Source: Dendrolimus kikuchii
Taxonomy: Eukaryota > Arthropoda > Insecta > Lepidoptera > Lasiocampidae
Length of the DNA: 64,000 nucleotides
Reading direction: 5' to 3'
Assembly: GCA_019925095.2 (NCBI GenBank)
Contig: CM034405.1
Coordinates: forward strand, 11,418,401 to 11,482,400
A model generated the notes under the pieces. It made no database searches. It had not been told where the DNA came from and worked only from the letters and a program-made list of their open reading frames with translations. The position numbers and the translations under genes are program-made. Shown piece by piece: positions 23,105-33,014 of this stretch (position 1 is its first letter; every line of letters starts with the position of its first letter).

Positions 23105-23380
23105 GTAAATCTGCGTATGGTTCACCTGATGGTAAGTGGTTACCGTTGCCGATGGATATTTGTAGCAACAGGGAAGCTGATGCATTGCCTACAAGGTATA
23201 TGTCAGGTGACGGGCATTTGCTTTTTCGGATGCCAACTACTCCTACTTCCTCCCTTCGAGGCCAGTAGTACATTCATAGCACCTTTGGTATTGCAAATGT
23301 CCAAAGTGATGGTAACCGCTTTCCATCAGGTGGGCCGTCTATGTGTCTGTTGTACCTACCTACTCATGCAATAATAAACC
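23105..23380. repeat. Composite of two opposed S1-type fragments
   Basis: The left part (ggttcacctgatggtaag, ttaccgttgcc, gcaacagggaagctgatgc) is in minus orientation. The right part (cacctttggtattgcaaatg, gatggtaaccgctttccatc, aggtgggccgtc, tcatgcaataata) is in plus orientation. The 111-codon plus frame across the junction is a by-product. Confidence 0.6.
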
Positions 23381-23498
23381 GCCCTGGGGACTTTAACAAT
23401 CAGTTCACAAATTTTTTCGGCTCACTTATCTATAGGTATATGTAAAATTATTATATAAATCTTATATAGAGTATAATAATTTTAGTACTATAAATCAA

Positions 23499-23813
23499 TG
23501 ACGTGGTTCTCCGGTGGTTCGGGCATGTGGAAAGAATGCATGATGAAAGAATGACTAAACAGATATACAATGTAAAAGTGGATGGATGCCGAAGTCGTAG
23601 AAGACCACGACACACCTTCCATGGTCAAATTGATCGTGTACTAGCAGAAGGTGATGTCAGGAGCCTTAAGAACAGACGAGGATGCATGACAAGAGTTATG
23701 AATGTCAAAGAAGCAAGTGAGGTGTCTAAGAATAAACCTAAATGGCGCTCTGTTGTCCGTGCCTACCCCGCAGGGGAACTGGCGTGAAGTTATGTATGTA
23801 TATATGTACTATA
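23499..23813 (+). mobile_element. RTE-A LINE, 5'-truncated insertion
   Basis: One uninterrupted frame reads LRWFGHVERMHDERMTKQIY through KVDGCRSRRRPRHTFHGQID, EGDVRSLKNRRGCMTRVMN and ASEVSKNKPKWRSVVRAYP to a stop after AGELA, then a short ATGT/ATAT tail. The 10-bp repeat tataaatcaa flanks it at 23489-23498 and 23814-23823. A few substitutions separate it from the 13047 and 62311 copies. Confidence 0.85.
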
Positions 23814-24424
23814 TATAAATCAAATCATAGTGAAATGTGATGGCTATTAATAAAAAAACAAAGTGCCTTCACCTTATTAGGGACAGAAAGAAAAGTGCTA
23901 ATGGACACATTTTTAGTATTAATGTAAATTATATACATATATAAATTACTTATTAGTCTTTAAATGTATATAATATTAATGTGGTGTTTTTTAAGTATTT
24001 CATATTGAAATAAACCTCTTCATTTCAACAAGAACCTTGTTGTAGGGTCTTCTATATTTAAATCATAATATAGTACGTCTTAGCGTCGATTGTCATTAGG
24101 CATCCAAGTATCCGCTACGCGTATATAAATGTTGAAATAAAACTCTGCTAATATTGATAATATGTGCTACATTATTTCCCGGTCCATAACCAACATTCCA
24201 TCTGTTAAAAAAATCCAAGTTATAGAGACATAGGTATACAAAGTATTATTCTTAATATTTAAGGAAGTATTCAAGATTCTCGTGAGTGTAATATGTTTAT
24301 TTTTATTATTTGCAATTTAATTTACCTTATTGCAAAAATTATGACAACGAAAATGCGAATAGCTCCTTCAACACGATGTGTTTTATATTTGTTTATAATT
24401 TGTACCTAACGTTCTTATAAAAAT

Positions 24425-24545
24425 CAGGCGTTAAATGCCCCACTACTGGGCTCGTAGCTCCCATTTTAGAGGATTCTCAGCATGCTGGTTAAAGGCTTTT
24501 TTTTGTGTTTAAGGCTTGGCAACTAGGCCTTTAAGCCAGGCGCCG
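24425..24545. other. Possible eroded SINE segment
   Basis: ctactgggctcgtagctcccattttagaggattctc, read in parts, recalls the ctgggctcgggcctcccat block of the tRNA-derived SINE at 6760-7070. The match is short. Confidence 0.3.
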
Positions 24546-24554
24546 TTGTATTGT

Positions 24555-24775
24555 AGGCTACAATCGACGTCACTCAATGGAGTTCTTGTGAAAACTCGAA
24601 AGGCCACATTTGGCTATATAGTTCACATTTCTCGCAAAAACACATAACTACTACTCAAAAACTATCAATATCCTACAACTATTGTTCATTTTAGTGTAAT
24701 TTTACACATTTTTAGAAAATAAAACTGCACAGCACAACGTCCCCTTTCAGTTCCCGCCAACAACTCCCCGTTAAA
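24555..24775 (+). repeat. Dispersed repeat family Q, copy 2
   Basis: Matches 16600-16836 block by block (ggagttcttg, cgaaaggccacatttgg, cacatttctcgcaaaaa, tatcaatatcctacaac, catttttagaaaataaaa, ccctttcagttcc). It has a deletion of the ttacatt-rich centre. Confidence 0.75.
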
Positions 24776-24779
24776 GGCT

Positions 24780-25905
24780 GATTAGCGAGTTCCACAGATT
24801 ATTTTTATTTTATTCACACTGTGCAGATCTTTTAAGGATGTTTTTAAAAAAGATTCGCTTTCATGTCACTTGAATGATTTGATGTTTGATGATGATATTT
24901 AAATGTAATAGGCAAGTGTCAGTTGATTCGAACAGGCTTATTGCTTTCTTTTCTGTTTGTAGTTATGTTTAGCTTTCAACATTTAACCACTTATATGTAT
25001 GTCTGTACTGAAAAAATACTGTGTACTTGAATTTATGTAAAAACTGTTAGTAATCCATTATCTATTTCTATTGTAATTAACAAAACGGATATTATAACAA
25101 TATTTATTTAACCAGTAATTATTCAATCAAGTAACTATTTCTGAATATTTATATCCATTTAGGTTTTAATTGGAGCTAAGTTTAGTTATTCATAGCGGGG
25201 GTAAATAACTTGCTACGCCGTAGCAAATTGCTGCACAAACTTAATTACATCACCGTACGTGTTGATCGCAAGTTACGTCGTGTAAAACAATGTACCTACC
25301 GCTTTATGAATTATTGAGGATAATGTAAGATCATGCGTGTTGTCATTAGTGGACAATTTTAGGGGTAGTATGCATGAATAATTATGCATAATGTTAGGGC
25401 TATCTTTACCCGGGTGTGCCAAGGGTTTGGGGTACCCGGGCGCAGGGACTTAAGGGGCCTAAGCCGATGATTGACTTCCATAAAAAAGTCATTAAAGAAC
25501 ATACAATTTCAAGATCTTAATAACGATACTTAAATATATTATACCTATCTATAGTGGCATACAGATTACATCTTCCATCCCTTCCATCTTCGTCTTTGAT
25601 AAAAATGACTGAATTAAGATATACGAACATGATGAATGTGTTACATTTTAGATTCAGTAGTATAAAAATATACACACATTTAATGTGTAGTGTATATATT
25701 CGCAAAGCATTTTATTGATTTTACAATATTGGAAGATATTTTACTTTAAGTTAGATATTTCTATTAAAAGCAAGTTAAATCAAAAAGGTCGTAATTACAT
25801 TATTTATTTCATTTATTTCATAGAACATAAAAACTTTCTATGTTAATAATAACATCTATCCATCCATCCAACTATCTAGTACCAGCAGTTACCATAGTTA
25901 CCGCT
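24780..25905. other. AT-rich sequence with small GC-rich hairpin
   Basis: No gene. Around 25419-25441 acccgggtg and gtacccgggc form a short inverted pair. At 25914-25939 ttgaacagag/ctctgttcaa is a perfect 10-bp-arm hairpin. Neither is tied to a known element. Confidence 0.4.
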
Positions 25906-25984
25906 TGATTATATTGAACAGAGCTTTCGCTCTGTTCAACCGACGAACATAGAATGTCCCGTATTAGGTGATTTCGCCTCCTTT

Positions 25985-26640
25985 TTAACCGACTTCAAAA
26001 AAAGGATGAGGTTCTCAATTCCTCGGGACTATCTATCCGTGCAGGAACGGAGAAAGAATACAATTTCCTGCGGCCTGGCGGCCTGTCGTAGGAGGCGAAT
26101 AAACAACCCACAGCCAGATGGCAGGGTATTTGCTCGACTGGATGGCGACCACCCCTGGTCTAGAGTATGCCGCCATAACAACCTTGTGTTGTGTTCCGGC
26201 ATTAGTGACCAGGTTCCAGTCTCCTTTAAGAGAGCAGCAGCGCATTTGTAGCACCTTTGGTGTTGCAAATGTCTATAGGCGATGGTAACCGCTTTCCATC
26301 TAGTGGGCCGTCTGCCTGTCTGCTGAACTCCTGCAATAAAAAAAAAATATCTTTTTTTTTTGTTTTTGTTTTTTTTTATGTATGTTCACCGATTACTCCG
26401 AGATTTATGATCCGATTTACGTGATTCTTTTTTTGTTCGCGGAATAGCTGGCATTTGGTCCCCTAAATTTTTTACATAGTTTGGCCCCGTAGTTTTCATT
26501 TTCCGAACATTTTTTTGTTCCCGTTTCTTGGGACCTATATTTTTTAAGGAGTGCGGCACCTTTCGTGGGTCTACCCATACATAGCTAGACACTAAAAAGT
26601 AACAAATAAAATAAAAAAACTATGTTTAAAAAAACCGACT
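25985..26640 (+). mobile_element. accgactt-type MITE interrupted by S1
   Basis: The left terminus tttttaaccgacttcaaaaa and the ggttctcaattc block run to about 26030. The body resumes after the S1 insertion at about 26360 with ttatgtatgttcaccgatta, ctccgagatttatgatccg. The uninterrupted family order (terminus, ggttctcaattc, poly-T, tatgtatgttcaccgatta) is inferred from memory and from the pieces here. This is a nested insertion. Confidence 0.6.
26036..26350 (+). mobile_element. SINE-like retroposon S1, near full length
   Basis: Starts at ccgtgcaggaacggagaaag, continues ttcctgcggcctggcgg, aacccacagccagatgg, ggtctagagtatgccgcc, gaccaggttccagtctcc, gagagcagcagcgcatttg, tgttgcaaatgtctatagg, and ends ctcctgcaataaaaaaaaaa. 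Three overlapping frames (73-81 codons) are shadows. About 315 bp appears to be the family's full length here. Confidence 0.75.
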
Positions 26641-26855
26641 TCAAAAACTAAAAAATTAAAAAGTGTAAAATAACTTATTTCGAAAGCTGGTATTATTAAT
26701 ATGTATTATCTAAACCATCTTGAAGTCGGTGCAAAGTAATTTTTTTGAAAATTTCTAAGCACCAACTTTAAAATGTTTTACATAATATATATAGAAATAA
26801 GTTATTTTACATTTTTAGTTTTTTAGTTTTTGAAGTCGGTTTTATATTATCGAAC
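26628..26855. mobile_element. Foldback MITE with about 48-bp terminal inverted repeats
   Basis: Left accgacttcaaaaactaaaa, attaaaaagtgtaaaataac and ttattt are mirrored on the right by aaataagttattttacattt and ttagtttttgaagtcggt. The interior holds cttgaagtcggtgcaaag and gcaccaactttaaaatg, an inner inverted pair. This could fold into a near-complete hairpin. No coding sequence. Confidence 0.75.
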
Positions 26856-26859
26856 CAAC

Positions 26860-27620
26860 AACACAGTATTCACATTGTGTACTCAACAATATAAACCCTC
26901 TCCATTTAAATACAACCCAGTTTTTATCAAGCCAAAACACACTACTTAATCAAGTGCATGTATTTACGAAATACATAAGTACCCTCAATTTAAAGTCACA
27001 GTGTGTCTTAGCACGACAAATACATAACTTCACGCATTAAATGCATAAGTGTTTCGTTTTTGCCAAATGACTACGGATTGAAAACTAGTTTCCGGATCCC
27101 GGCGCCCAATAGACATAAGGGCGGCTACAAAACCTTCTAATTTCAAAACGCCATGTCTTACATTGATAGATATTATTTTAGATCTTGTTCTATTAGATTA
27201 AAGTTCGAAATTGTACGATGAAAAAATACGTAACGCTTTTGAGTTAACGCCTGTATTAATTTCACTCCTCATAAAATTTCCATACCGAGAGCCTTATATG
27301 AAAATCGATTCTTAAGGAGCAAACTCCAATAATGGTGTTGCAACTAACAGAACACAAGAAGAAAAAAAATCAAACGTCATAATCATGTCAGAAATCTCTT
27401 CGCTAATCATCTGTCCCACGCCTAATGCACAACTAATCATGGCCGCAATCGAAACATGCCCGAGGCGTGGTCGCATCCGGCGGGAATATCAGCTAGAACG
27501 GATATATTCTGATTTGCCTAAATAACGTATGATTAGTCGTGCTCATTATTATTAGTAATTGCGAACAAGCAATTCTTGAATGTATGTAGCAGAACATAGC
27601 AAGGCCACCCTTGTTATGAT
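26860..27620. other. No feature recognised
   Basis: AT-rich with a short GC-raised patch at 27085-27120 and another at 27450-27495. No open frame, splice pair or named repeat found. Confidence 0.4.
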
Positions 27621-28119
27621 CTGCTACTAAAACTAATTCCGGATATAATAAAACTAAGTTTTAACGGTTTTAAGCGCGGTAATTTTATTTGATTTTGGTT
27701 TTTCCGACGTTTCGGCCACTTTTCAGTGGCCGTGATCACGCAAGACAAAGATGTCAAGTGTCAACAAGTATTGTTAAAGTTTTATTTAGCCTACCGCCAA
27801 CTTGTTAATTTTAATTATTTAGTTTTAATTTTGTTTATGGTTATTATTTACTCTTTGGGAGCCTAATCTAATTTACTACCGCTTGGCAACTTGAAGAGAA
27901 GAAGCGGCTCAAGAAACTCTTCAGCAAACATGCCTAGCTCTAATAATTTTATATTATATAATAAAATAGGTGGAAGGAAAAATAAAAGTAATTATCAGTC
28001 AAGTTGGTTTGTGTTGTAGCTGGAGAGCTTCAGCATGTCAAGTGAGTTCTACAACGCAATCAGCTGAAGACTCCACACCAACGTCACAAAGGCCCCAAAT
28101 CACCTTCAGTTGAGCGGTG

Positions 28120-28530
28120 TCCTGCTACCCTACCCTACATCAAGGGGGTCACAGACAGAATTGGCCACATCCTCAGGCGAGCTTCAATCAAAACATATTT
28201 CAAGCCGCATAAAAAGATTACCTAATTTCTGAGACCTGTGAAATGCAATATCCCACTCCAGGATGCAAGTGTCTACAAGCTCGATTGTGAGTGTGGATTG
28301 TCATACATTGGGCAAACAAAGAGGAGCATAAAAACACGGGTAAAAGAACACATTGCTGACATGAAACACACAAGGTCTACGAAGTCTGCGATCAGTGAAC
28401 ACACGCTGGATAAACCCAACCACTACATCAAATTCAATAGCCCACAAATCCTTGCGAAAGAGAATCGTTTCATACCTAGAATGATGCGTGAGGCTATTGA
28501 AATAAAAAAAATACCCAAATTTCAATAGAG
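28120..28530 (+). pseudogene. PLE C-terminal region with GIY-YIG endonuclease, broken
   Basis: The frame reads LPYIKGVTDRIGHILRRASI, KTYFKPHKKI, then a TAA stop, FLRPVKCNIPLQDASVYKL, DCECGLSYIGQTKRSIKTRV and KEHIADMKHTRSTKSAISEH. VYKL and SYIG are the two halves of the GIY-YIG motif, with the downstream Arg and Glu-His present. The in-frame stop at 28225 and a frameshift after PKFQ near 28525, where the next frame resumes NREDGWQVPPIWDPIIKTI, show decay. The reverse-transcriptase domain is absent. Confidence 0.85.
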
Positions 28531-28940
28531 AAGATGGTTGGCAAGTACCACCTATTTGGGATCCAATCATCAAAACTATTAAGACCCAAACCCAGCAAAA
28601 ACCAGCTGCCAGACCTCAAGACACTGTGAGCTCTTTCTGCGTACAACGGAACACAAACCAACTTGACTGATAATTACTTTTATTTTTCCTTCCACCCATT
28701 TTAATATTATATAAAATTATTAGAGCTAGGCATGTTTGCTGAAGAGTTTCTTGCGCCGCTTCTTCTCTTCAAGCCATAACATGTTGCGGAGCGGTAGTAA
28801 ATTAGATTAGGCTCCCATTGAGTAAATAATAACCATAAACAAAATTAAAACTAAATAATTAAAATTAACAAGTAAAAACTAAGTAAATAAAGTAGCTAAA
28901 TAAAACTTTAACAATACTCGTTGATACTTGACATCTTCGT

Positions 28941-28990
28941 CTTCCGTGATCACGGCCACTGAAAAGTGGCCGAAACGTCGGAAAAACCAA
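28941..28990 (+). ncRNA. Hammerhead-ribozyme-like motif in PLE terminal repeat
   Basis: Order: ttcc (stem I strand), gtgatcac (core-like), ggccac/gtggcc hairpin (stem II), GAAAC, GTC, then ggaa (other stem I strand). Stem III would be only AC/GT without a loop. The canonical core CTGATGA is replaced by GTGATCA plus one extra C, so activity is uncertain. The same motif is on the opposite strand at 27701-27745 and 37636-37675. Confidence 0.4.
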
Positions 28991-29091
28991 AATCAAATAA
29001 AATTGCAGCGCTTAAAACCGTTAAAACGTAGTTTTATTATGTATATACAAGTCGCGAAAACTTAAGAAAATATTATAATTCCGGATACATA

Positions 29092-29133
29092 ATGGCCATC
29101 CATTATGTATCCGGAATTAGTTTTAGTACAGAA
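29092..29133. repeat. Perfect inverted repeat at PLE edge
   Basis: aattccggatacataatgg and ccattatgtatccggaatt (19 bp each) are separated by ccat. The left flank of the PLE, ctaattccggata, is related to one arm. The positions given may be off by a few bases (span about 29083-29124 to 29092-29133). Confidence 0.75.
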
Positions 29134-29514
29134 AAAAGTACAGAAGCGTCATTCTCGTTCGTTTTAAAATATTTCGTTGTAGGTATTAACCGCTCCTAGG
29201 AATTCTCTATATTATATGAAAATGTAGCTGTTTAACAAACTATGTTAAAAGTGTGTATATGACGTCAATCCCCAAATTGCATATGCAATTGTAACAGAGA
29301 GCTGAAAATACTGACTAACTCCTGATGTATTCATAAAATATGTATAGAATAAACTTTTTTTCAGTTCATTTTCCAATATGCTTTACATTCATATATTTAA
29401 AAACATATAGGCACAGAAACCTCGTGGGTTTATTCGTGCCTCAGAGAGTCGTGTAAAATACATAAAAGTTAAAATGCAAACTGCAACGCTATTTTCGATT
29501 TAATCCTTAGCATA

Positions 29515-29715
29515 AAGGTAAGGTTTCATCTAGAATAATGTTAAAGATTTAGGCCGTTCTCGTAGGTATGGCGATGGGTTTAAGGCGTTATTTGAGATCC
29601 GACATTGTTAATGACGTTAAATATTGACAGATAAATTATTTATATACACTAATGTGGCTATGCGGCAACGGCGTAATTTTTTAGCGTTTTAAATAAGACG
29701 CATTCGACCGGTGCC
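29515..29715 (+). repeat. Dispersed repeat family N
   Basis: Shares ggtttcatctagaataatg, ggcgatgggtttaaggcg, aatgacgttaaatattgac, agataaattatttatatac and gcgttttaaataagacgc-type sequence with the other N copies. Confidence 0.6.
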
Positions 29716-29729
29716 TAAATCTTTAACAT

Positions 29730-29934
29730 TGAATGAATGAATGAATAAATGAAAAGACTTTATTGTTCACAAAAATTAAAACTACGTGCTTCAAATCTAG
29801 ACACAATAAATGTTGAACAAAGGGCGGCCTTATCGCTTAAAGCGATCACTTCCAGGCAACCCCCTAAACTAAGGAAGATATTAAAACATGAGAGTGGCGG
29901 TGTAGATAGTAAATAATATAAAACATTCAAAACA
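29730..29934 (-). mobile_element. LINE 3' UTR and tail, minus strand
   Basis: gaatgaatgaatgaataaatg is the complement of an (ATTC)n tail. gactttattgttcac is the complement of an AATAAA-type signal. gggcggccttatcgcttaaa and gcgatcacttccaggcaac are a conserved LINE 3' UTR block also seen, inverted, at 52210-52260. The element abuts the Helitron-like copy at 29935. Confidence 0.55.
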
Positions 29935-30121
29935 TCTTATATATAAAAATCAATTGCTGTTCGTTAGTCTCGCTAAACTTTGAGAACGGCTGGACTGATT
30001 TCCTTAATTTTGGTTTTGAATTGTTTGTGGAAGTTAAGGGAAGGTTTAAAAGGTGAGTAAATATGAAAAAAATGCTTTTTTATTGATTCTGAGGCGGTAC
30101 GAAGTTTGCCGCGTCAGCTAG
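29935..30121 (+). mobile_element. Helitron-like non-autonomous element, 187 bp
   Basis: Begins TC after A (a|tcttatatataaaaatcaa) and ends CTAG before T (gccgcgtcagctag|t). A gcgg/ccgc hairpin lies just before the end. Blocks ttgctgttcgttagtctcgc, gagaacggctggactgatt and aaggtttaaaaggtgagtaa match 4759-5158, but the centre is deleted. Confidence 0.7.
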
Positions 30122-30564
30122 TATTAAATAAATAAATATAGGTCAGTATTATATATATTATATAAATATAGTACATATCATAATACATACAGAATAAACA
30201 ACACTATTATACCTGAGAGGACCAAAAATAATCAAAAACCATGATTTTAAAAGAGGATACTGACTTAGCTAGCTAACACTAACGCAGGTGAAGTAGATAA
30301 TACAAAATTCTATCACTATTGTAGTATGATCAGGGCATCATCCTAAACTGTTTTTGGTAACATAGAAAAACAGGAAAATTCAATATAAAAACTTCCTGAA
30401 ACAACATTACGAAATTTCAGTCATACGTTAAAAGAATAAACTTTAAATAGACACTTTAAAAGGGGCACTGAAGCGACATCTGCCAAAAACAGAGTGCTTA
30501 ATTACGATGAGTTATTTTTCCAAAGCATTTCAACTAGTTTTAACGAGAATTTCCGTACGGTCAA

Positions 30565-30715
30565 TGCGCTAATTTGGATCCCAGTAATTAATATGTACCT
30601 ACAGAGGCACTGAAACAGATACATAGAGGTTATATATAATACAATGCTTCGTGTGGATGTGGTATTAAACTTGTGTTTGTGTGTGCAGTTCACACGCAGT
30701 AGAAGTGAAATAACG
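30565..30715 (-). repeat. Family R fragment
   Basis: gcgctaatttggatcccagtaattaatatgtacct, read in parts, matches 31558-31592. The right end cagttcacacgcagtagaag is the complement of the family R terminus tctactgcgtgtgaactg. The upstream portion is lost. Confidence 0.5.
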
Positions 30716-31247
30716 TGTGACGAAGGGTGGGAGGGATTCTATATTTCGTGACGACACTTTTCATATATTATATCGTTACAACATATTTAAGCTGCAAAAC
30801 AATAAATTTAAAGTATAAAAGAAAAATTTCAGTACATTTCCAACTTTAGGTATCTGTGTGAGCATAGTATTTAAATTATTAAATACTGTCCTGAAAAAAT
30901 AAAAATCTTTAACCCATTCCAGCGCCACCTACCAGATCCAATTGTGAATCTAAACCATCCGGGAAGCCACTCTAACACAGACAAAAAAAAAAACATCAAA
31001 ATCGGCCCAGGAGATTAAGATCCTAGAATCCGATCCCGGGACCCAGTCAAACACACAACATTTTTTATCAAAATCGGTAAAGTCGTTCTCAAGTTATGCG
31101 CGTACATACATGATGTCTATGATTAATTTTATACCTTTTAAACCTTCCTTGGACTTCTACAAATATTTAAAATTCCAAATTAGGCAAATCCGTCCAGCCT
31201 TTCTCGAATTTTTGTGAGACTAATAAACGTCAATTCATTTTTAGCTG

Positions 31248-31386
31248 CTAGCTGCCCGGACAGACTTCGTTCTGTCAAAAGTAAATTTATTTTTTATTGA
31301 AACTTTCCGTGCACCTTAAGGAACATACGAAAAAAAAATCAACCGAATAGGGCGATCTTAGCAACATTCATTTTTATTTATATAGA
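31248..31386 (-). mobile_element. Mini Helitron-like element, 139 bp
   Basis: On the minus strand it begins TCTATATAAATAAAAATG after A and ends with the perfect hairpin gacaga-acgaag-tctgtc, 8 bases, and CTAG. The base after CTAG is C rather than T. Immediately downstream on the same strand, to about 31040, lies sequence like the 5' half of the 4759/29935 elements (ctcgagaacggctgg type), also minus. Confidence 0.55.
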
Positions 31387-31429
31387 TAGATAGATAGTTA
31401 ATGAATTTTGTCTCATTCTCATTCTCACT

Positions 31430-31545
31430 TATTCTCAGGGTTAGTCCTATAAGTTTATGTATTTATCCCTTTTTAGTGTCGCATTTTCGTTTCATTGATT
31501 TTTAAATCACAACGATTCTAAAGAAGTTTAATTAAAAAAATATGC
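31430..31545 (-). repeat. Family R fragment, minus strand
   Basis: gttagtcctataagtttatg, atccctttttagtgtcgcat and ttttaaatcacaacgattct are the complement of the family R left part seen at 32022-32115 and 59570-59655. Confidence 0.6.
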
Positions 31546-31701
31546 TTTTCCAGTGATTGCGCTAATATGGATCACAGTAATTAATGTACCTATAGAGGCA
31601 TTGAAGCAGATACATAAAGCTTATATATTATAATATATAACAAAAGGCTTCACGTGGATGTGGTTTAAAAAAAAATACATTTTCAGTGATTGATAACGTA
31701 G

Positions 31702-31870
31702 TTGTGCATGAATTTTTTTTGTGCTGAAATACAACAAACACAGGTTGACAGCTCACTTGATGGAAAGTGGTTATCATCGCTCATGGGCTTTGCAACACGT
31801 TGGCTTTCATCGTATTATTTTTTATATCATAATGCTGTGGGAAAACCTTGGTTGAGACATAGTATAACTG
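31702..31870 (-). repeat. LINE coding end and 3' UTR fragment
   Basis: The minus strand reads KVFPQHYDIKNNTMK, close to the LPAEVFPQRYNMGFFKK end at 63735-64000, then caagtgagctgtc of the S1-type 3' UTR. The 82-codon plus frame here is a shadow. Confidence 0.5.
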
Positions 31871-32019
31871 TTTATTTAGATAAGGTATTATTAACTGTAA
31901 TGGCCGATCTGGGTTCATATGATGTAATTGTCTTCGTGACTTCCGCTTAATGTTTAGTCTAATATCACACAGGTTTCAAAAAAAAAAATAGTAGTTGTTT
32001 GTAGAGAATTCACGAAAAA

Positions 32020-32385
32020 AATTTTTTGAAGTGAAACTTTAGAATCGTGATTTGAAACTCGATGAAACAAAAAAGTGACACTAAAAAGAGATTAACATAT
32101 AAATCTATAGGACTAAGCTTGCGAGAGATTAGAGAGTCAATAAGACCGATGATTAAACATAGGTCCAATTTGGACCGAAATAAAATTGATAATAATATTT
32201 TTTAGATTAAAATAGTGAAAAATTGAAAGTGATACTTAAGAAGTTTATTTTGAATTATAATATGTTGATGGATCTCGGCTACAGGAATTATATTAATAAA
32301 AGTTAGAGAAGAACTATCAATGAGTGTATTCTCTGAAGTTTCACTTTTACTGCGTGTGAATTGCACACACGCACTCACATTTTTT
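32020..32385 (+). repeat. Dispersed repeat family R, longest uninterrupted copy
   Basis: gaagtgaaactttagaatcg, ctataggactaagcttgcg, agattagagagtcaataag, aggtccaatttggaccgaaa, acttaagaagtttatttt, gtgtattctctgaagtttc and acttttactgcgtgtgaatt, then gcacac. Shared with 59560-60200 and 62090-63040. aggtccaatttggacc is itself palindromic. Probably a non-autonomous DNA element; no coding frame. Confidence 0.65.
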
Positions 32386-32511
32386 TGTTTAAAAACTGAT
32401 TAAATTGTCTTTATTTCTAATTTTTGTTGGAAAGTTCTATGTTACGTATACCTAATTTTCTTAAAAAATCCAATCACTTTAAATAGTATTTGTTTCTACT
32501 GTTAAAGAGTG

Positions 32512-32825
32512 TTTTTTTTATTGTATGAGTTCAGCAGACAAGCAGACGGCCCACATGATGGAAAACGGTTACCATCGCCTATAGAAATTTGTAACATCAA
32601 AGGTCTTACCAATGTGGTGCCGCTCTCTAAAGGAACAATGGAATCTGGCCACTAATGCCGGAATATAACTCAAGGATGTTCTTGCGGCATACTTTAGACT
32701 AGGGATGGTGGCCATCCAGTCGGGCAAATACCCTACCACCTGGCTGTGCGTTGTTTTGTCGTTTCTTACGGCAGGCCGCCCATCCGCAAGAAATTGTATT
32801 CTTTCTCCGTTCTTGCACGGATAAA
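32512..32825 (-). mobile_element. SINE-like retroposon S1, near full length, minus strand
   Basis: A poly-T run and attgtatgagttcagcagac at the left mark the 3' end. cttgcacggata at the right marks the 5' end, as in the copies at 26036 and 40505. The 90-codon minus frame is an S1 shadow extended into unrelated upstream sequence. Confidence 0.75.
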
Positions 32826-32899
32826 GTGAGGTGAAGATTGTAATATAATGAAGCCATATCCATCCAAATCTTAGTACCTTTGTGTCGTGGCAAGCTTAC

Positions 32900-33014
32900 C
32901 TGACGGAGGCAAGCGAAGGCGGGCGAGGAGGTCCGAGCCGCCCTAAAGGTGGGCAAAACGCGTCGACGCAATATAGGCTAAGGCACGCCAGTATTCCGCG
33001 CGCCGCGCGATCTG
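32900..33014 (-). other. Candidate GC-rich first exon (non-coding or mostly so)
   Basis: A sharply CpG-rich stretch reads on the minus strand into ctccgtcag|gtaagcttg, an excellent splice donor at 32899. An arthropod-like TCAGA initiator sits near 33014. The stretch has a short open frame, but an in-frame stop lies upstream, so it fits best as 5' UTR of a minus-strand host gene whose coding exons would lie to the left. It is not part of S1, which ends at 32825. Confidence 0.35.

Larger units (their letters stand above)
27640..29072 (+). mobile_element. Penelope-like element (PLE), internally deleted, inverted terminal repeats
   Basis: The left arm (about 27645-28025) and right arm (about 28655-29045) are inverted copies. 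Shared landmarks are ttaacggttttaag, tttttccgacgtttcggcc, cagtggccgtgatcac, gaagagaagaagcggc, aaactcttcagcaaacatgc, ctagctctaataatttta and ttatcagtcaagttggttt. Only the end of the PLE protein remains between them. taattccggata flanks both ends (27631-27642 and 29082-29093) and may be the target duplication. Inverted terminal repeats and a GIY-YIG domain are hallmarks of PLEs. Confidence 0.8.

Noticed and set aside
23039..23374. 111-codon plus frame
   Set aside because: Crosses the junction of two S1-type fragments in opposite orientation.
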